This document shows, in pieces, positions 19,155 to 28,683 of a stretch of 64,000 nucleotides of DNA. How positions within the stretch are numbered: position 1 is the first letter of the stretch; each line of letters opens with the position of its first letter. The notes beneath the pieces are model-generated. The model had not been told where the DNA came from, did no database searches, and saw only the letters and a list, made by a program, of their open reading frames with translations. Location of the stretch: NCBI GenBank assembly GCA_963793845.1, contig CAWCBG010000002.1, positions 434,001-498,000 on the forward strand, read 5' to 3'. The position numbers and the translations under genes were made by a program. This stretch comes from CAWCBG01 sp963793845 (GTDB lineage Bacteria; Acidobacteriota; Terriglobia; Terriglobales; Acidobacteriaceae).

Positions 19155-19182
19155 TTACCACAGAGACACAAAGACACAGAGG
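19155..19182. repeat. CAGAGACACA-type dispersed repeat
   Basis: TTACCACAGAGACACAAAGA is the start of a short repeat that recurs in inverted orientation at 56124-56150 and 59756-59782 (CTCCGTGTCTCTGTG core). It begins eight bases after the pgeF stop. Confidence 0.6.
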
Positions 19183-19195
19183 GTACCGTGGGCAG

Positions 19196-19287
19196 TTGTC
19201 GTGAAATCGCCTTCTCGCTCGAGATGCTTCCTAGGTGTGAGTCGGGAAAGAAGATTCTCACTCGAGATGCTTCCTTGGTTGTGAGTC
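19196..19287. repeat. Direct repeats CTCGAGATGCTTCCT
   Basis: The block CTCGAGATGCTTCCTAGGTG at about 19214 is repeated with two changes at 19260 (CTCGAGATGCTTCCTTGGTT), each followed by GTGAGTC. The sequence just before the first copy (AGTTGTCGTGAAATCGCCTT) is echoed at about 19631 as AGTTGTTGTGAAAGCGCCTT. No gene is seen in the gap. Confidence 0.6.
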
Positions 19288-19298
19288 TGGAGGAGCCA

Positions 19299-19573
19299 CG
19301 ATCCCGTCCCCGCAGGGGTCAACTATATCTAAGCCCAGCATTTTAATGCTGGGAAATCGGACGAAAGCGGCCTCGAGTCCCGCCAGGGACGGCATCCGAA
19401 CGCCGCAATGCCCGTTGCCTGGGTGGCAGGCGAAGCGATCTGTCCGCTAAGTTTTGGGTGAGGCAGATGGCGTCCCTGGCGGGACTCCGAAGATCAATGG
19501 CCTGCCTACCCAGCATTGAAATGCTGGGCTTAGATATGCTGTCCCCTGCGGGGCCGGCAGTCTCGTGGGATCG
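19299..19573. repeat. Long imperfect inverted-repeat element of about 275 bp
   Basis: The left arm (19299-19353) contains GTCCCCGCAGGGG, TATCTAAGCCCAGCATT and AATGCTGGG; the right arm (19508-19573) contains the complements AATGCTGGGCTTAGATA and CCCCTGCGGGG. An inner pair GAGTCCCGCCAGGGACG (about 19375) and CGTCCCTGGCGGGACTC (about 19471) is also inverted. The element could fold into nested hairpins or be a MITE/REPIN-like unit. It encodes no protein. Confidence 0.7.
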
Positions 19574-19745
19574 ATGCAGTCGACACTAGGATGAATAGTT
19601 TGTGGGTGCAGTCTCTACACACGGATGTCACAGTTGTTGTGAAAGCGCCTTATCGTTCACAACCGATACGTGCTGAAAACGAGCTCAAAATCCGATGGCG
19701 GATTGCGACCGCTACGGCCCCAATGGTGAGTTGCACTGGATATTG

Positions 19746-20087
19746 CTAGCTCTGAGGTTCGGGCTTGCTCTCCGCTTCGTGCTTGATCGCTTCTTCGGGA
19801 TGCTGCTCAAGGTAAGTGTTGACCATGTCCTTGAGCTCTTTGCTTGGCTTGAAGAAAGGAATCTTCTTGGCCGGCACTTCGACCCGGTCGCCGGTCTTGG
19901 GATTGCGGCCAACGCGGGGTTTGCGCTGACGGGTGCGGAAGCTGCCGAAGCCGCGAATCTCGATCTTGTCGCCGGCACGCAACGAGCGCACCACGCCTTC
20001 AAAGATCGTCTCGACGATGACTTCACTGTCCTTGCGGGTCAGTTCGGCCAGCCGGGAAACTTCATCGATCAAGTCTGCTTTCGTCAT
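19746..20087 (-). CDS. HU/IHF-family nucleoid DNA-binding protein
   Basis: The 113-residue protein starts MTKADLIDEVSRLAELTRKDSE and carries the beta-arm sequence RGFGSFRTRQRKPRVGRNPKTGDRV that inserts into the DNA minor groove, followed by PFFKPSKELKDMVN. This is the IHF-beta/HU type. A Glu/Pro/Lys tail of about 18 residues extends beyond the usual 90-95. It follows sppA by 248 bases on the same strand. Whether it acts as a homodimeric HU or as an IHF subunit cannot be decided. Confidence 0.93.
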   Translation of the reverse strand: MTKADLIDEVSRLAELTRKDSEVIVETIFEGVVRSLRAGDKIEIRGFGSFRTRQRKPRVGRNPKTGDRVEVPAKKIPFFKPSKELKDMVNTYLEQHPEEAIKHEAESKPEPQS

Positions 20088-20335
20088 CGTCTTCGCCCCT
20101 CAATCGCGCGGTGGGACACCGACAGCGCCGGTAACGGACATCCGGCGATGCATCTCTCTCAAAGCCTTGAAGTTACGTAATGTCCGATGCCGGCGTCTCA
20201 ATCCTAGCTAAGGTTTGCCCCGGCATGCTCGAAAGCTTGTCCCCAACCGCACAAGGGATACTCTCAAATTTGCGTTGCGCTTGCAAGTGCAAGTTTTAGC
20301 GGCACTTCCGCGCTACTTAAGGGTTAACCGCCAAG

Positions 20336-21247
20336 TTACTTCCACAGATAATAAAAGCCGACATTGGTTTCCATCAGCTTGGCCCGGCTGGGCAGGTACT
20401 CGGAGACATCGCCAAAGAGCAGATCCAGCACGCTTTTACGCTCCTTCTCCGGACGTATGAGGGTCGGCTCGCCCTTAATCCCGACGGACTTCGCTGTGTC
20501 ATCGATCGCCGCCTGAAAATCGCCAATCTGGTCGATCAGCTTGAGCGGCAACGCCTGCTCGCCGGTCCACACCTTGCCGTTGGCCAATGCGCGGACATCC
20601 TCTTCTTTCATGTGCCGGCCCTCGGCTACGGCATCGATGAACTGCGTATGCATATCGTCGATCAGGCCCTGCAGGTAGGCCCGCTCCACGGGAGTCATGT
20701 CGCGCGTGGGTGAGCCGGTATCTTTAAACTCACCCGCTTTAAGGGTGATGGCTTTCAGCTTGGCCCACTTGATCAACTCTTCGTAGTTGTACCATTCGGA
20801 GATAACGCCGATGGAGCCTACGATGCTGGCGTTGTCGGCGAAGATCTTGTTGGTTGCCGAGGAAACGTAGTACGCGCCGCTGGCGCCGACGGTCTCAATC
20901 GAGGCCACGATGCGCTTCTTCTTCTCGTCGCGCAGCCGCTTGACCTCGCGATAGATTTCTTCTGAAGCCGCAGCCCCGCCGCCTGGCGAATTCACATGAA
21001 TCACAATGGCTTTAATGGAGCTGTCATCGCCGTATTTCTTGAGCTGCTCAACCATGTCTTTCGGCGAGAGGATCACGCCTTCCAGGTCGAGCACGGCAAT
21101 CTTATCGCCGAATCCGCCGAACGACTGCTTCTGCTGCGCGCGCACTGAGAAGTACACCAGCGCAAAGATGGCGAAAAGGAAGAGGAAGAACGCACCGCCG
21201 CCCAGTAAGACCCAAAGGAAGACGCGCGATCGAGGCTGTTCCGGCAT
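20336..21247 (-). CDS. sppA: Signal peptide peptidase SppA, short form
   Basis: SppA degrades cleaved signal peptides in the inner membrane. The 303-residue product has one N-terminal membrane helix (about residues 9-33) and a single S49 peptidase domain: HVNSPGGG at about 85-92, the catalytic serine in GASGAYYVSSA (about 121-131) and the lysine in ITLKAGEFKDTGSP (about 173-186). Length fits the short, single-domain form found in many bacteria. It is divergent from a DinB-family gene with 48 bases between starts and upstream of the HU/IHF gene. Confidence 0.95.
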   Translation of the reverse strand: MPEQPRSRVFLWVLLGGGAFFLFLFAIFALVYFSVRAQQKQSFGGFGDKIAVLDLEGVILSPKDMVEQLKKYGDDSSIKAIVIHVNSPGGGAAASEEIYREVKRLRDEKKKRIVASIETVGASGAYYVSSATNKIFADNASIVGSIGVISEWYNYEELIKWAKLKAITLKAGEFKDTGSPTRDMTPVERAYLQGLIDDMHTQFIDAVAEGRHMKEEDVRALANGKVWTGEQALPLKLIDQIGDFQAAIDDTAKSVGIKGEPTLIRPEKERKSVLDLLFGDVSEYLPSRAKLMETNVGFYYLWK

Positions 21248-21295
21248 ATGGAAGAAGTGCTTCAGTGTAACATTCGGGGGATTGAGGCTTGTGCG

Positions 21296-21865
21296 ATGAA
21301 ATACGACTTCCTCGCGATCTCCGACTCGGAAGTGCCGCGTGCGAGCAACCCGCTATTCCAGCACCTGCTTGATACTTACGCCGGCGAAACCAACAAGGTG
21401 ATCTCGGTGTGGCGCTGCTTTTCGCCCGCCGATCTCGGCTTTCGTCCCCATGAGAAATCTTCCACGTTGGCCGACATCCTGAAACATCAACTTCTCTCCG
21501 AACGCAGATTCTTCGGCGAGTTTGTCGGAAGTCCTGAGCCGCCCGCAAACCAGGTGCTTCCAGCGTCACTTGAGTTGGAGGCCTGCACACGCCGCATGGC
21601 CGAGCTGGCGCGGCCACGGCTGGCATTTTTCGCCGTCCAGCCGGCGGAATGGTGGATGGCCGATGTACCATTCTTCGGCCTCACCCGGCAGCGTATCTGG
21701 GTCTTCTGGCGACGCGTGCTGCACACCTGCCATCACCGCACCCAGCTCACGGTCTACCTGCGGCTGCTGGACAAAGACGTGCCCTCGGTCTACGGTCCCA
21801 CCGCCGACCAGACCTGGGAGGGCGCTGACCCGACGACGTCCGTGGAAGCAGCAGGAAGGAAGTGA
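21296..21865 (+). CDS. DinB-family putative metal-dependent protein
   Basis: The 189-residue product has the four-helix DinB pattern: HLLDTYAGETNKVISVWRCF, LADILKHQLLSERRFF (first His) and VLHTCHHRTQLTVYLRLL (last His pair), which would bind a divalent metal. DinB-like proteins include bacillithiol or mycothiol transferases and many of unknown activity. The ATG at 21296 is chosen because GAGG lies nine bases upstream; an in-frame ATG at 21248 abuts the divergent sppA start. The stop codon lies within one arm of a long inverted repeat shared with the convergent GNAT gene. Confidence 0.85.
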   Translation: MKYDFLAISDSEVPRASNPLFQHLLDTYAGETNKVISVWRCFSPADLGFRPHEKSSTLADILKHQLLSERRFFGEFVGSPEPPANQVLPASLELEACTRRMAELARPRLAFFAVQPAEWWMADVPFFGLTRQRIWVFWRRVLHTCHHRTQLTVYLRLLDKDVPSVYGPTADQTWEGADPTTSVEAAGRK

Positions 21866-22032
21866 AAAGCAGTTTCAAGTTTCAAGTTTCGAGTTTCAAA
21901 GCTGAAGATCGGCTTCGAATTTTCAAGGTTGCCGCTTTAGCGTTAAAAGATATGCGAAACCTCGTCTGCAATCACAATTCGGCACCCAAAAGGCTTGAAA
22001 CCTGAAACTCGAAACTTGAAACTGTTTTTCAC
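21862..22032. repeat. Long inverted repeat built from TTTCAAG units, bidirectional terminator candidate
   Basis: The left arm (21862-21898) begins GTGAAAAGCAGTTTCAAG and the right arm (21995-22032) ends CTTGAAACTGTTTTTCAC. The arms are about 38 bases each and nearly complementary, made of short degenerate TTTCAAG/TTTCGAG units. Both stop codons of the convergent genes are inside the arms. Confidence 0.8.
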
Positions 22033-22541
22033 CGCACTTTCGCGTATAGCATCTGGTCCAGAATGACTCCATTTTTCACTGCGCTTCGGCGCAGCACGCC
22101 CTCGCAATGGAATCCGGCTTTCTCCAGCACACGCATCGAAGCGAGGTTATGCGAGAACACCTGCGCGAATACCCGAGTTAGGCGGTAGTGATCGAATGCC
22201 CAATCGGAGGCAGCCATCGCGGCGCGGGTGGCCAGCCCTCTTCCCCAGTACATCTCGCTCAGCCAGTACCCCATCTCCGCCGACATCCGAGCGATATCAA
22301 CCCCCAACAAGAAGCCGACGCCGCCGACGGCTTCGCCTTCGTATTCCAAAGCGAACGATGTCTCCTGTTCCACCCGAAGCACGAAATCCAGGTAATCTTT
22401 GCCGTCCCGTCGCGTGTAGGGATGAGGGAACTGATCGCGCAGATTGCAGGCGATCTTCGCATTGTTCGCATGACGAACCAGGGCGTCCAGGTCGCCCTTC
22501 CGCCACGAGCGAATTTGCAGATCACCCAGATCGAGCCGCAT
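22029..22541 (-). CDS. GNAT-family N-acetyltransferase (RimJ/RimL-like)
   Basis: The 170-residue product has the GNAT fold of the RimJ/RimL type: IRSWRKGDLDALVRHANN at the N-terminus, SFALEYEGEAVGGVGF, MGYWLSEMYWGRGLATRA (acetyl-CoA pyrophosphate loop, with GRGLAT) and NLASMRVLEKAGFHCEGVLR. It probably acetylates an amino group of a protein or small molecule; the substrate is unknown. It is convergent with the DinB gene and shares the inverted repeat at its 3' end. Confidence 0.9.
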   Translation of the reverse strand: MRLDLGDLQIRSWRKGDLDALVRHANNAKIACNLRDQFPHPYTRRDGKDYLDFVLRVEQETSFALEYEGEAVGGVGFLLGVDIARMSAEMGYWLSEMYWGRGLATRAAMAASDWAFDHYRLTRVFAQVFSHNLASMRVLEKAGFHCEGVLRRSAVKNGVILDQMLYAKVR

Positions 22542-22695
22542 GACACGTTATGTTCCCGCAACGTGAGCACAGCGCGCAAGCACAACAACAGTAAGCAGGT
22601 TCAGGGCCGCGTGGATAGAGTCAGCATTAAGATAGAGAGGACACGGCCGAGTTTTCAGCCGCCCGTGAACGTATCCGCGAGCGCTTCAACGCTCG

Positions 22696-23283
22696 TCAGA
22701 TCGACAGGACTTCTTTCTCTTTGCCCTTGGCCATCTCTTCCATCTTCTTGATCTCGTCGTCGGTCAGCTTCTGGATTTGCTCCAGGGCGCCGCGCTCTTC
22801 GTCTTCAGTGATCTTCTTGTCCTTAAGGGCCTTCTTGATGAGGTCATTGCCGTCGCGACGAATGTTCCGCACCGCCGTGCGATGCTCTTCGAGCACTTTG
22901 TGCAGGTGCTTGACCATCTCTTTTCGGCGATCTTCCGTCAGCGCCGGTACAGGAACCCGCACCAGTTTCCCGTCGTTCATCGGATTCAGGCCCAAGTCTC
23001 CGCTGCGGATCGCCTTTTCAATCGCGCCGATCTGGCTCACGTCCCAGGGCTGCACGGTAATCAATTGCGGTTCGGGAGCGCTGACATTGGCCAGCTGGTT
23101 CAGCGGCATCTGCGAGCCGTAAGCCTCAACCACGACGCCATCCAGCATGTGAACCGATGCGCGACCGGTGCGAGTCGAGGTCATCTCCTTGCGGAAATCC
23201 TCTACTGCCTTGTCCATTCGGGTCTTGAGCTGAACAAAACCGTCCTTCAAGGCGGGGATTGCCGCCATTGTCACTTGTGCCAT
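22696..23283 (-). CDS. frr: Ribosome recycling factor
   Basis: RRF splits post-termination ribosomes with EF-G. The 195-residue product contains the hallmark TSTRTGRASVHMLDGV, the domain II block PWDVSQIGAIEKAI and LGLNPMNDGKLVRVPVPALTEDRR, and the C-terminal helix ending KEKEVLSI. About 10 extra residues precede the usual start. It follows pyrH by 54 bases in the canonical pyrH-frr order. Confidence 0.98.
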   Translation of the reverse strand: MAQVTMAAIPALKDGFVQLKTRMDKAVEDFRKEMTSTRTGRASVHMLDGVVVEAYGSQMPLNQLANVSAPEPQLITVQPWDVSQIGAIEKAIRSGDLGLNPMNDGKLVRVPVPALTEDRRKEMVKHLHKVLEEHRTAVRNIRRDGNDLIKKALKDKKITEDEERGALEQIQKLTDDEIKKMEEMAKGKEKEVLSI

Positions 23284-23337
23284 ATAGAGTCCACCTGCGA
23301 TGAAAGTTGCAAACCGGTGATTATAAACCCAGCATGG

Positions 23338-24057
23338 CTACTTCTCGCTGACCACCGAGCCGATCTTCTCGCCCATGACCACACGCTGGATATTGCCGTG
23401 CTGGTTCAGGTTGAAAATCACGATGGGCAGGTTGTTTTCGCGGCAGAGCGCGATGGCGGTGGCATCCATCACGCGCAGTCCCAGGCGCAGGACATCCATG
23501 TAGGTGATGGTGTCGAACATCGTGGCATCCTTCACCAGCACGGGATCGTCGGTGTAGATGCCGTCGACCTTGGTCGCCTTTAGAATGGCGTCCGCCTTAA
23601 TCTCCATCGCCCGAAGCGATGCGGCAGTGTCGGTCGAGAAGTAGGGATTGCCGGTGCCTCCGGCAAAAACCACCACGCGACCTTTTTCCAGATGCCGGAT
23701 GGCGCGGCGCCGGATGAAGGGTTCCGCCACTTGATTCATCTCGATGGCGCTCATCACTCGGGTCCAGACATTCTGCTTCTCCAGCGCGTCCTGCAGCGCG
23801 AGCGCATTGATCACCGTGGCCAGCATACCCATGTGGTCGGCGGAAACCCGGTCCATCTCCTTGGCCTGCTCGGCCACGCCGCGGAAAAAGTTGCCACCGC
23901 CCACGACGATGGCGATCTCGATGCCTAGTTGGTGCACTTCGGCGATCTCCGCCGCTATCTCGTGCACACGGGTGTTGTCGACACCAAAGCCCTGGCCCGC
24001 CGCCAGTGCTTCACCTGAAATCTTTAAGAGGATGCGTTTGTAGGCTGGAGTCGTCAT
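23338..24057 (-). CDS. pyrH: Uridylate kinase
   Basis: PyrH phosphorylates UMP to UDP and is regulated by GTP and UTP. The 239-residue product has the amino-acid kinase fold with YKRILLKISGEAL, IVVGGGNFFRG, DHMGMLATVINALALQDAL and FAGGTGNPYFSTDTAASLRA, all typical. Upstream in this cluster one would expect tsf directly, but a recQ-like gene of opposite orientation lies between. An own promoter must therefore serve pyrH-frr, probably within 24058-24208. Confidence 0.98.
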   Translation of the reverse strand: MTTPAYKRILLKISGEALAAGQGFGVDNTRVHEIAAEIAEVHQLGIEIAIVVGGGNFFRGVAEQAKEMDRVSADHMGMLATVINALALQDALEKQNVWTRVMSAIEMNQVAEPFIRRRAIRHLEKGRVVVFAGGTGNPYFSTDTAASLRAMEIKADAILKATKVDGIYTDDPVLVKDATMFDTITYMDVLRLGLRVMDATAIALCRENNLPIVIFNLNQHGNIQRVVMGEKIGSVVSEK

Positions 24058-24208
24058 TCGTCAGCAGGCTCAATTCTTAGTTCAATCAAGTTTAGCAGAG
24101 CAGGGGGCAGCCACCCGGACCTGCGCCAGCGGCCAGAGCGATATTTCCAGCGGCTGACGGCGGTCACATAACAGGCTTCAACTCATGCAGTAAGATCATG
24201 TGCGAGCC

Positions 24209-25846
24209 ATGCCTTTGATCGACGACGTCTTGCGCGACAGTTTCGGACTCAGCCAGTTCCGCCCGCATCAGCGCGCCATCATCGAAGACACCCTGGCCGG
24301 TCAGGACGTGGTCTGCGTAATGCCGACGGGAGCGGGCAAGAGCCTTTGCTTTCAGCTCCCTGCGGTGATGATGCAGGGCCTCACCGTTGTGGTTTCGCCG
24401 CTGATCGCGCTAATGGCCGACCAGGTCGAGCACTTGCGCAGACGAAATCTGCCGGTGCTTTTCCTCAACAGTTCGCAGCGCTTCGTTGAGCAGTCGCAGG
24501 TGTATGCCAGGCTGCGCGCCGGCTTCTCGGGCCTGCTATATGTGGCTCCCGAGCGCTTTCCAGCGCCTTCCTTCCAACGGCTGTTGCCGCTGCTTCGTGC
24601 CAAGTTCTTCGTGGTCGATGAGGCCCATTGCCTGAGCTTCTGGGGACACGATTTTCGTCCCGAATACATGCGGCTGGCCGAGGTGCGCCGGGCACTAGGA
24701 TCTCCGACGACCATGGCCCTAACCGCAACCGCCACTCCACAAGTGCGTAAAGATATCGTCGAGATGCTCGGACTGCGTTCCCCGAAGATGCACGTGACCG
24801 GCTTCGACCGTCCTAATCTCTCCTACAGCTCCCGCCGCATTGAGCGCGAAGGCGACAAAGACGCCGCGCTGGCGCTGTTTCTCTCCACCCATACAGGAAC
24901 CGGCATCGTGTACTGCTCAACCCGCCGCGCCGTAGAGGAGCTGGCGGCGCTGCTGGAGGAGCGCTTTCCGCAACGCATGGTTTGCGCCTACCACGCCGGC
25001 ATGACTCCCGCGTTGCGGAAGCGCAGCCAGGAACTGTTCATGCAGCGCGACGATGCGGTCGTGGTCGCGACCAACGCCTTCGGCATGGGCATCAACAAGC
25101 CAACGATTCGCTTCGTGGTTCACTACAATCTGCCGGGCAGTGTCGAAGCCTATTACCAGGAAGCGGGCCGCGCCGGTCGCGACGGAGCCCCGGCCAAATG
25201 CCTGTTGTACTTCAGCACGCGCGATCTGAAGACCCAGGAATTCTTCATCAACAACATCGGCGACAACAATCCCGATTTGCCCGAGCCCGAGGTCAAGCGC
25301 TTGCAGGCGAATTCGCGGCGCAAACTCGACCTGCTGCTCAAGTACGCGTCCGCCCACCGCTGCCGGCGTCGCGCCATCATCGACTACTTCGGAGAAACGG
25401 CTCCGGTTACAGACTGCACCTGCGATGTCTGCGCCAGCGCTGCCCACGGCCGGTTTCTGGCGCAGGTCAGAGGGACGCAGCCCGAGACTGTTCGTCCGAC
25501 CGCTGCGCAACCGACTCGTCTTCCTGGGACCCAACAGCACGCGCCTAAGCCGGCTTTCCCGAGTGAGCAACGAACCTATCCGCGCGAGTCACGCCCGACA
25601 GTAGCTGTCAGCGAGCCGCCGTTTGACACTGCCGCGGAAAGCCGGTTCAAGCGTCTCAAGAAAGTGCGCCTGGAGTTGGCGAACGCCGAGAACTGGCCTG
25701 CTTTCTGTATCTGTCACGATTCGGTGCTGCGCGAGATCGCGCGCCTTGCCCCGGCTTCGATTTCATCCTTGGCGGCTGTCAAGGGCGTGGGAGCCAACAA
25801 GGCGGAGAAGTTCGGGGCGGCGTTCTTAAGGGCGATCAAAGACTAG
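24209..25846 (+). CDS. recQ: RecQ-type ATP-dependent DNA helicase
   Basis: The product is a 3'-5' superfamily 2 helicase. The 545 residues hold Walker A in MPTGAGKSLCFQLP (about 43-56), DEAH in VVDEAHCLSFWGHDF, motif VI in YYQEAGRAGRDG and the RecQ zinc-binding region (CRRRAIIDYFGE ... CTCDVC). After a Pro-rich linker of about 75 residues a C-terminal HRDC-like domain follows (FKRLKKVRLELA ... VKGVGANKAEKFG). A winged-helix RQC domain is not evident, so the architecture differs from E. coli RecQ. ATG 24209 and GTG 24200 are both possible starts, neither with a clear ribosome site. The gene interrupts the tsf-pyrH junction and runs against the cluster. Confidence 0.93.
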   Translation: MPLIDDVLRDSFGLSQFRPHQRAIIEDTLAGQDVVCVMPTGAGKSLCFQLPAVMMQGLTVVVSPLIALMADQVEHLRRRNLPVLFLNSSQRFVEQSQVYARLRAGFSGLLYVAPERFPAPSFQRLLPLLRAKFFVVDEAHCLSFWGHDFRPEYMRLAEVRRALGSPTTMALTATATPQVRKDIVEMLGLRSPKMHVTGFDRPNLSYSSRRIEREGDKDAALALFLSTHTGTGIVYCSTRRAVEELAALLEERFPQRMVCAYHAGMTPALRKRSQELFMQRDDAVVVATNAFGMGINKPTIRFVVHYNLPGSVEAYYQEAGRAGRDGAPAKCLLYFSTRDLKTQEFFINNIGDNNPDLPEPEVKRLQANSRRKLDLLLKYASAHRCRRRAIIDYFGETAPVTDCTCDVCASAAHGRFLAQVRGTQPETVRPTAAQPTRLPGTQQHAPKPAFPSEQRTYPRESRPTVAVSEPPFDTAAESRFKRLKKVRLELANAENWPAFCICHDSVLREIARLAPASISSLAAVKGVGANKAEKFGAAFLRAIKD

Positions 25847-25865
25847 AGAGAAAACTCTCAAGAAT

Positions 25866-26050
25866 TGTCATGACGAGCGAAGCGAGGCATCTGCTTCTCA
25901 TTTCGCATCCGGAGCAATGTTTTGTTACCTCAACCGCCAAAGCAGATCTTTTCTGGATACCAGTCTGCGCCGTGAACGGGGTGCTCCACTCTAAACCCAA
26001 ATTTAGAATAGTTTCAGGAAAGCGGATCCCTCGCTTCGCTCGTGATGACA
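25866..26050. repeat. Inverted-repeat-bounded intergenic element (GACGAGCGAAGCGAGG ends)
   Basis: TGTCATGACGAGCGAAGCGA at 25866 is mirrored by TCGCTTCGCTCGTGATGACA ending at 26050, so about 185 bases are bounded by inverted 22-base ends. The left end, extended to 30 bases, is identical to a sequence at 63688-63717. The interior has no gene. It lies between the convergent recQ and tsf genes. Confidence 0.75.
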
Positions 26051-26100
26051 AATCCGAGAGGGGGCGAGTGGGATATAAGTCCAGGCGGCTTCAGAAACAG

Positions 26101-26128
26101 GAAAATGGGCGGGACTGGAGTCCCGCCC
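26101..26128 (-). terminator. Intrinsic terminator of tsf
   Basis: A perfect 10-bp stem GGGCGGGACT / AGTCCCGCCC with a two-base loop is followed, on the minus strand, by ATTTTC. It begins 29 bases after the tsf stop codon. Confidence 0.8.
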
Positions 26129-26156
26129 AAGTGGTTTGCTGCTGAATGCGTTTTTC

Positions 26157-26813
26157 TTACTCGGCGGCCGGTTCCGTAGCCTTGCTGATGGCGATGGTCT
26201 CACCGACGTCGCCCACTTTGAAGCGGGCGAACCGCTTTACCGCAATGTTCTCGCCCAGCTTGCCTATCACGGTCGCGATCAGCTGCGACACGGTCATAGT
26301 CTGGTCCTTGATGAAGGGCTGCTCGTACAGGCAAACCTCCTCATAGAACTTGCTCATCTTGCCTTCGACGATCTTCTCGACTACCGGAGCCGGCTTGCCG
26401 GTCGCCGTAGCCTGCGCGCGATAGATATCTTTCTCCTTCTCCATCGCCTCAGCCGTGACGTCTTCCTTGCGGACGAACTTCGGATCGGTCGCCGCAATGT
26501 GCATGGCGATGTCGTGTACCAATCCCTTGAAGTCGTCGGTGCGGGCCACAAAGTCGCTCTCGCAGTTCACTTCCACCAGGACGCCGATCTTGCCTCCCGC
26601 GTGGATATAGCTGGCAACAGAGCCTTCACTGGTAACGCGCGCGGCCTTTTTCTCCGCGCTGGCCTGGCCCTTCTTGCGCAGGATGATGACAGCGGCTTCC
26701 ATGTCGCCATTGGCTTCGGTCAAGGCCTGTTTGCATTGCATCATGGGAGCGTTCGTCTTTTCGCGAAGCTCTTTTACGTGTGCGGCAGTAATGTTCACGC
26801 TCGTAGTACCCAT
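26157..26813 (-). CDS. tsf: Translation elongation factor Ts
   Basis: EF-Ts exchanges GDP for GTP on EF-Tu. The 218-residue product shows VKELREKTNAPMMQCKQALTEANGD at the N-terminus, the TDFV-like contact segment (CESDFVARTDDF) and GGKIGVLVEVN. It is the shorter form of EF-Ts (about 200-220 residues) common outside the enterobacteria. It follows rpsB after 232 bases that hold a terminator-like hairpin and a long inverted repeat, so read-through or a separate promoter is needed for its expression. Confidence 0.98.
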   Translation of the reverse strand: MGTTSVNITAAHVKELREKTNAPMMQCKQALTEANGDMEAAVIILRKKGQASAEKKAARVTSEGSVASYIHAGGKIGVLVEVNCESDFVARTDDFKGLVHDIAMHIAATDPKFVRKEDVTAEAMEKEKDIYRAQATATGKPAPVVEKIVEGKMSKFYEEVCLYEQPFIKDQTMTVSQLIATVIGKLGENIAVKRFARFKVGDVGETIAISKATEPAAE

Positions 26814-26835
26814 TCTTAGAAATCCTTTTCAAGAA

Positions 26836-26975
26836 AGCTTTCAGTTATCAGCCGTCAGCTCCCGGCTAAGACATATTGATTTATCAGTCGCAAAATGATC
26901 AACCCGACGAGACTAAACTGTCAGCGAATAGCAGCGTCGCTTTAGCTGAGGGCTGAAAACTGACGGCTGACGGCT
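26836..26975. repeat. Inverted repeat of CAG-TCAGC units between rpsB and tsf
   Basis: The left arm (26836-26860, AGCTTTCAGTTATCAGCC...) and right arm (26944-26975, ending ACTGACGGCTGACGGCT) are imperfect complements built from short GTCAGC/TTTCAG units. The loop of about 80 bases encodes nothing. Similar structures are at 21862-22032 and 28085-28150. Confidence 0.65.
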
Positions 26976-26981
26976 ACCTGC

Positions 26982-27014
26982 TAAAAAATACCCGCGCTAT
27001 GTTCGAGCGCGGGT
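26982..27014 (-). terminator. Intrinsic terminator after rpsB
   Basis: On the minus strand the perfect stem ACCCGCGCT / AGCGCGGGT with a six-base loop is followed by ATTTTTT. It starts 32 bases after the rpsB stop and would separate rpsB from tsf. Confidence 0.85.
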
Positions 27015-27045
27015 CGTTGAACCACTCGTCACCCTACAGCTCGGA

Positions 27046-27918
<873 letters not shown>

Positions 27919-28084
27919 GCTACCTCCCAGTGGCTTGCATCCTTTGCGGCGGCCCGAAGGCCGGTTGCGCTCTGGATTACATTCCCGTGACCCGCCCCGT
28001 TGCTGACTGAAGTACAGCGGGTGCGGGAAGATATCGCTCCGGTTGATCGTGCCTGCTCTCGCCCCCGGCGCCACAAGGCGAAAG

Positions 28085-28150
28085 CAGTTGTCAGTTGCCA
28101 GTTGCCGGTTGTCAGAGGCCGCTTTCGCTGACAACTGACAACCGACAGCT
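28085..28150. repeat. Inverted repeat of GTTGTCAGTT units after rpsI
   Basis: The left arm (28085-28115) AGTTGTCAGTTGCCAGTTGC... and the right arm (28129-28150) CTGACAACTGACAACCGACA are imperfect complements. On the minus strand the hairpin would form in the mRNA just after the rpsI stop codon and may act as a terminator, though no T tract follows. Confidence 0.65.
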
Positions 28151-28156
28151 GGTTCT

Positions 28157-28552
28157 TTACCGCTTGCTGAACTGGAAGCGCTTACGTGCGCCCTTCTGGC
28201 CGTACTTCTTGCGTTCCTTGCCACGGGCATCGCGGCGCAGGAAGCCTTCGGCCTTCAGCTTGGGACGAAGCTCAGGATTGAACACCTGCAGAGCGCGCGA
28301 GATGCCCATGCGCACTGCGCCGGACTGTCCATTCACGCCGCCACCGTCGACGGTGCAAACCACGTCGAAAGTGCCGGAGGTCTCGGTGAGCACCAGCGGA
28401 GACTTCGCCATGATGCGTTGCGCTTCGGTTACGAAGTACACATCGAACGCTTTGCCGTTGACCTTGAACTCGCCGCTACCAGGGCGAAGGAACACGCGGG
28501 CCACGCTCGATTTGCGACGTCCCGTACCGTAATACTGAACCAATTCTGCCAT
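28157..28552 (-). CDS. rpsI: 30S ribosomal protein S9
   Basis: The 131-residue product begins with YYGTGRRKSSVARVFL, contains VDGGGVNGQSGAVRMGISRAL and ends in the tRNA-contacting tail KYGQKGARKRFQFSKR. All are diagnostic for S9. It lies 131 bases after rplM, in the universal L13-S9 order. The spacer holds a GGGCT-AGCCC hairpin of the dispersed type. Confidence 0.98.
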   Translation of the reverse strand: MAELVQYYGTGRRKSSVARVFLRPGSGEFKVNGKAFDVYFVTEAQRIMAKSPLVLTETSGTFDVVCTVDGGGVNGQSGAVRMGISRALQVFNPELRPKLKAEGFLRRDARGKERKKYGQKGARKRFQFSKR

Positions 28553-28651
28553 TTGTAATCCGCGGGAGCCGGAGCTCCCTTGATCCTTCCCAAGAAATCT
28601 TGAAAGGGCTCACCTCCAGGTGAACCGATATAGCTCGCTTTCTTACCCGAA

Positions 28652-28665
28652 CGGGCTTCAGCCCG
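28652..28665. repeat. GGGCT-AGCCC hairpin between rplM and rpsI
   Basis: CGGGCT-TC-AGCCCG, followed by GCCAGGACCTACC. It shares the core of hairpins at 6441 and 10636 and lies in the rplM-rpsI spacer. Confidence 0.5.
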
Positions 28666-28683
28666 CCAGGACCTACCTCTAAA

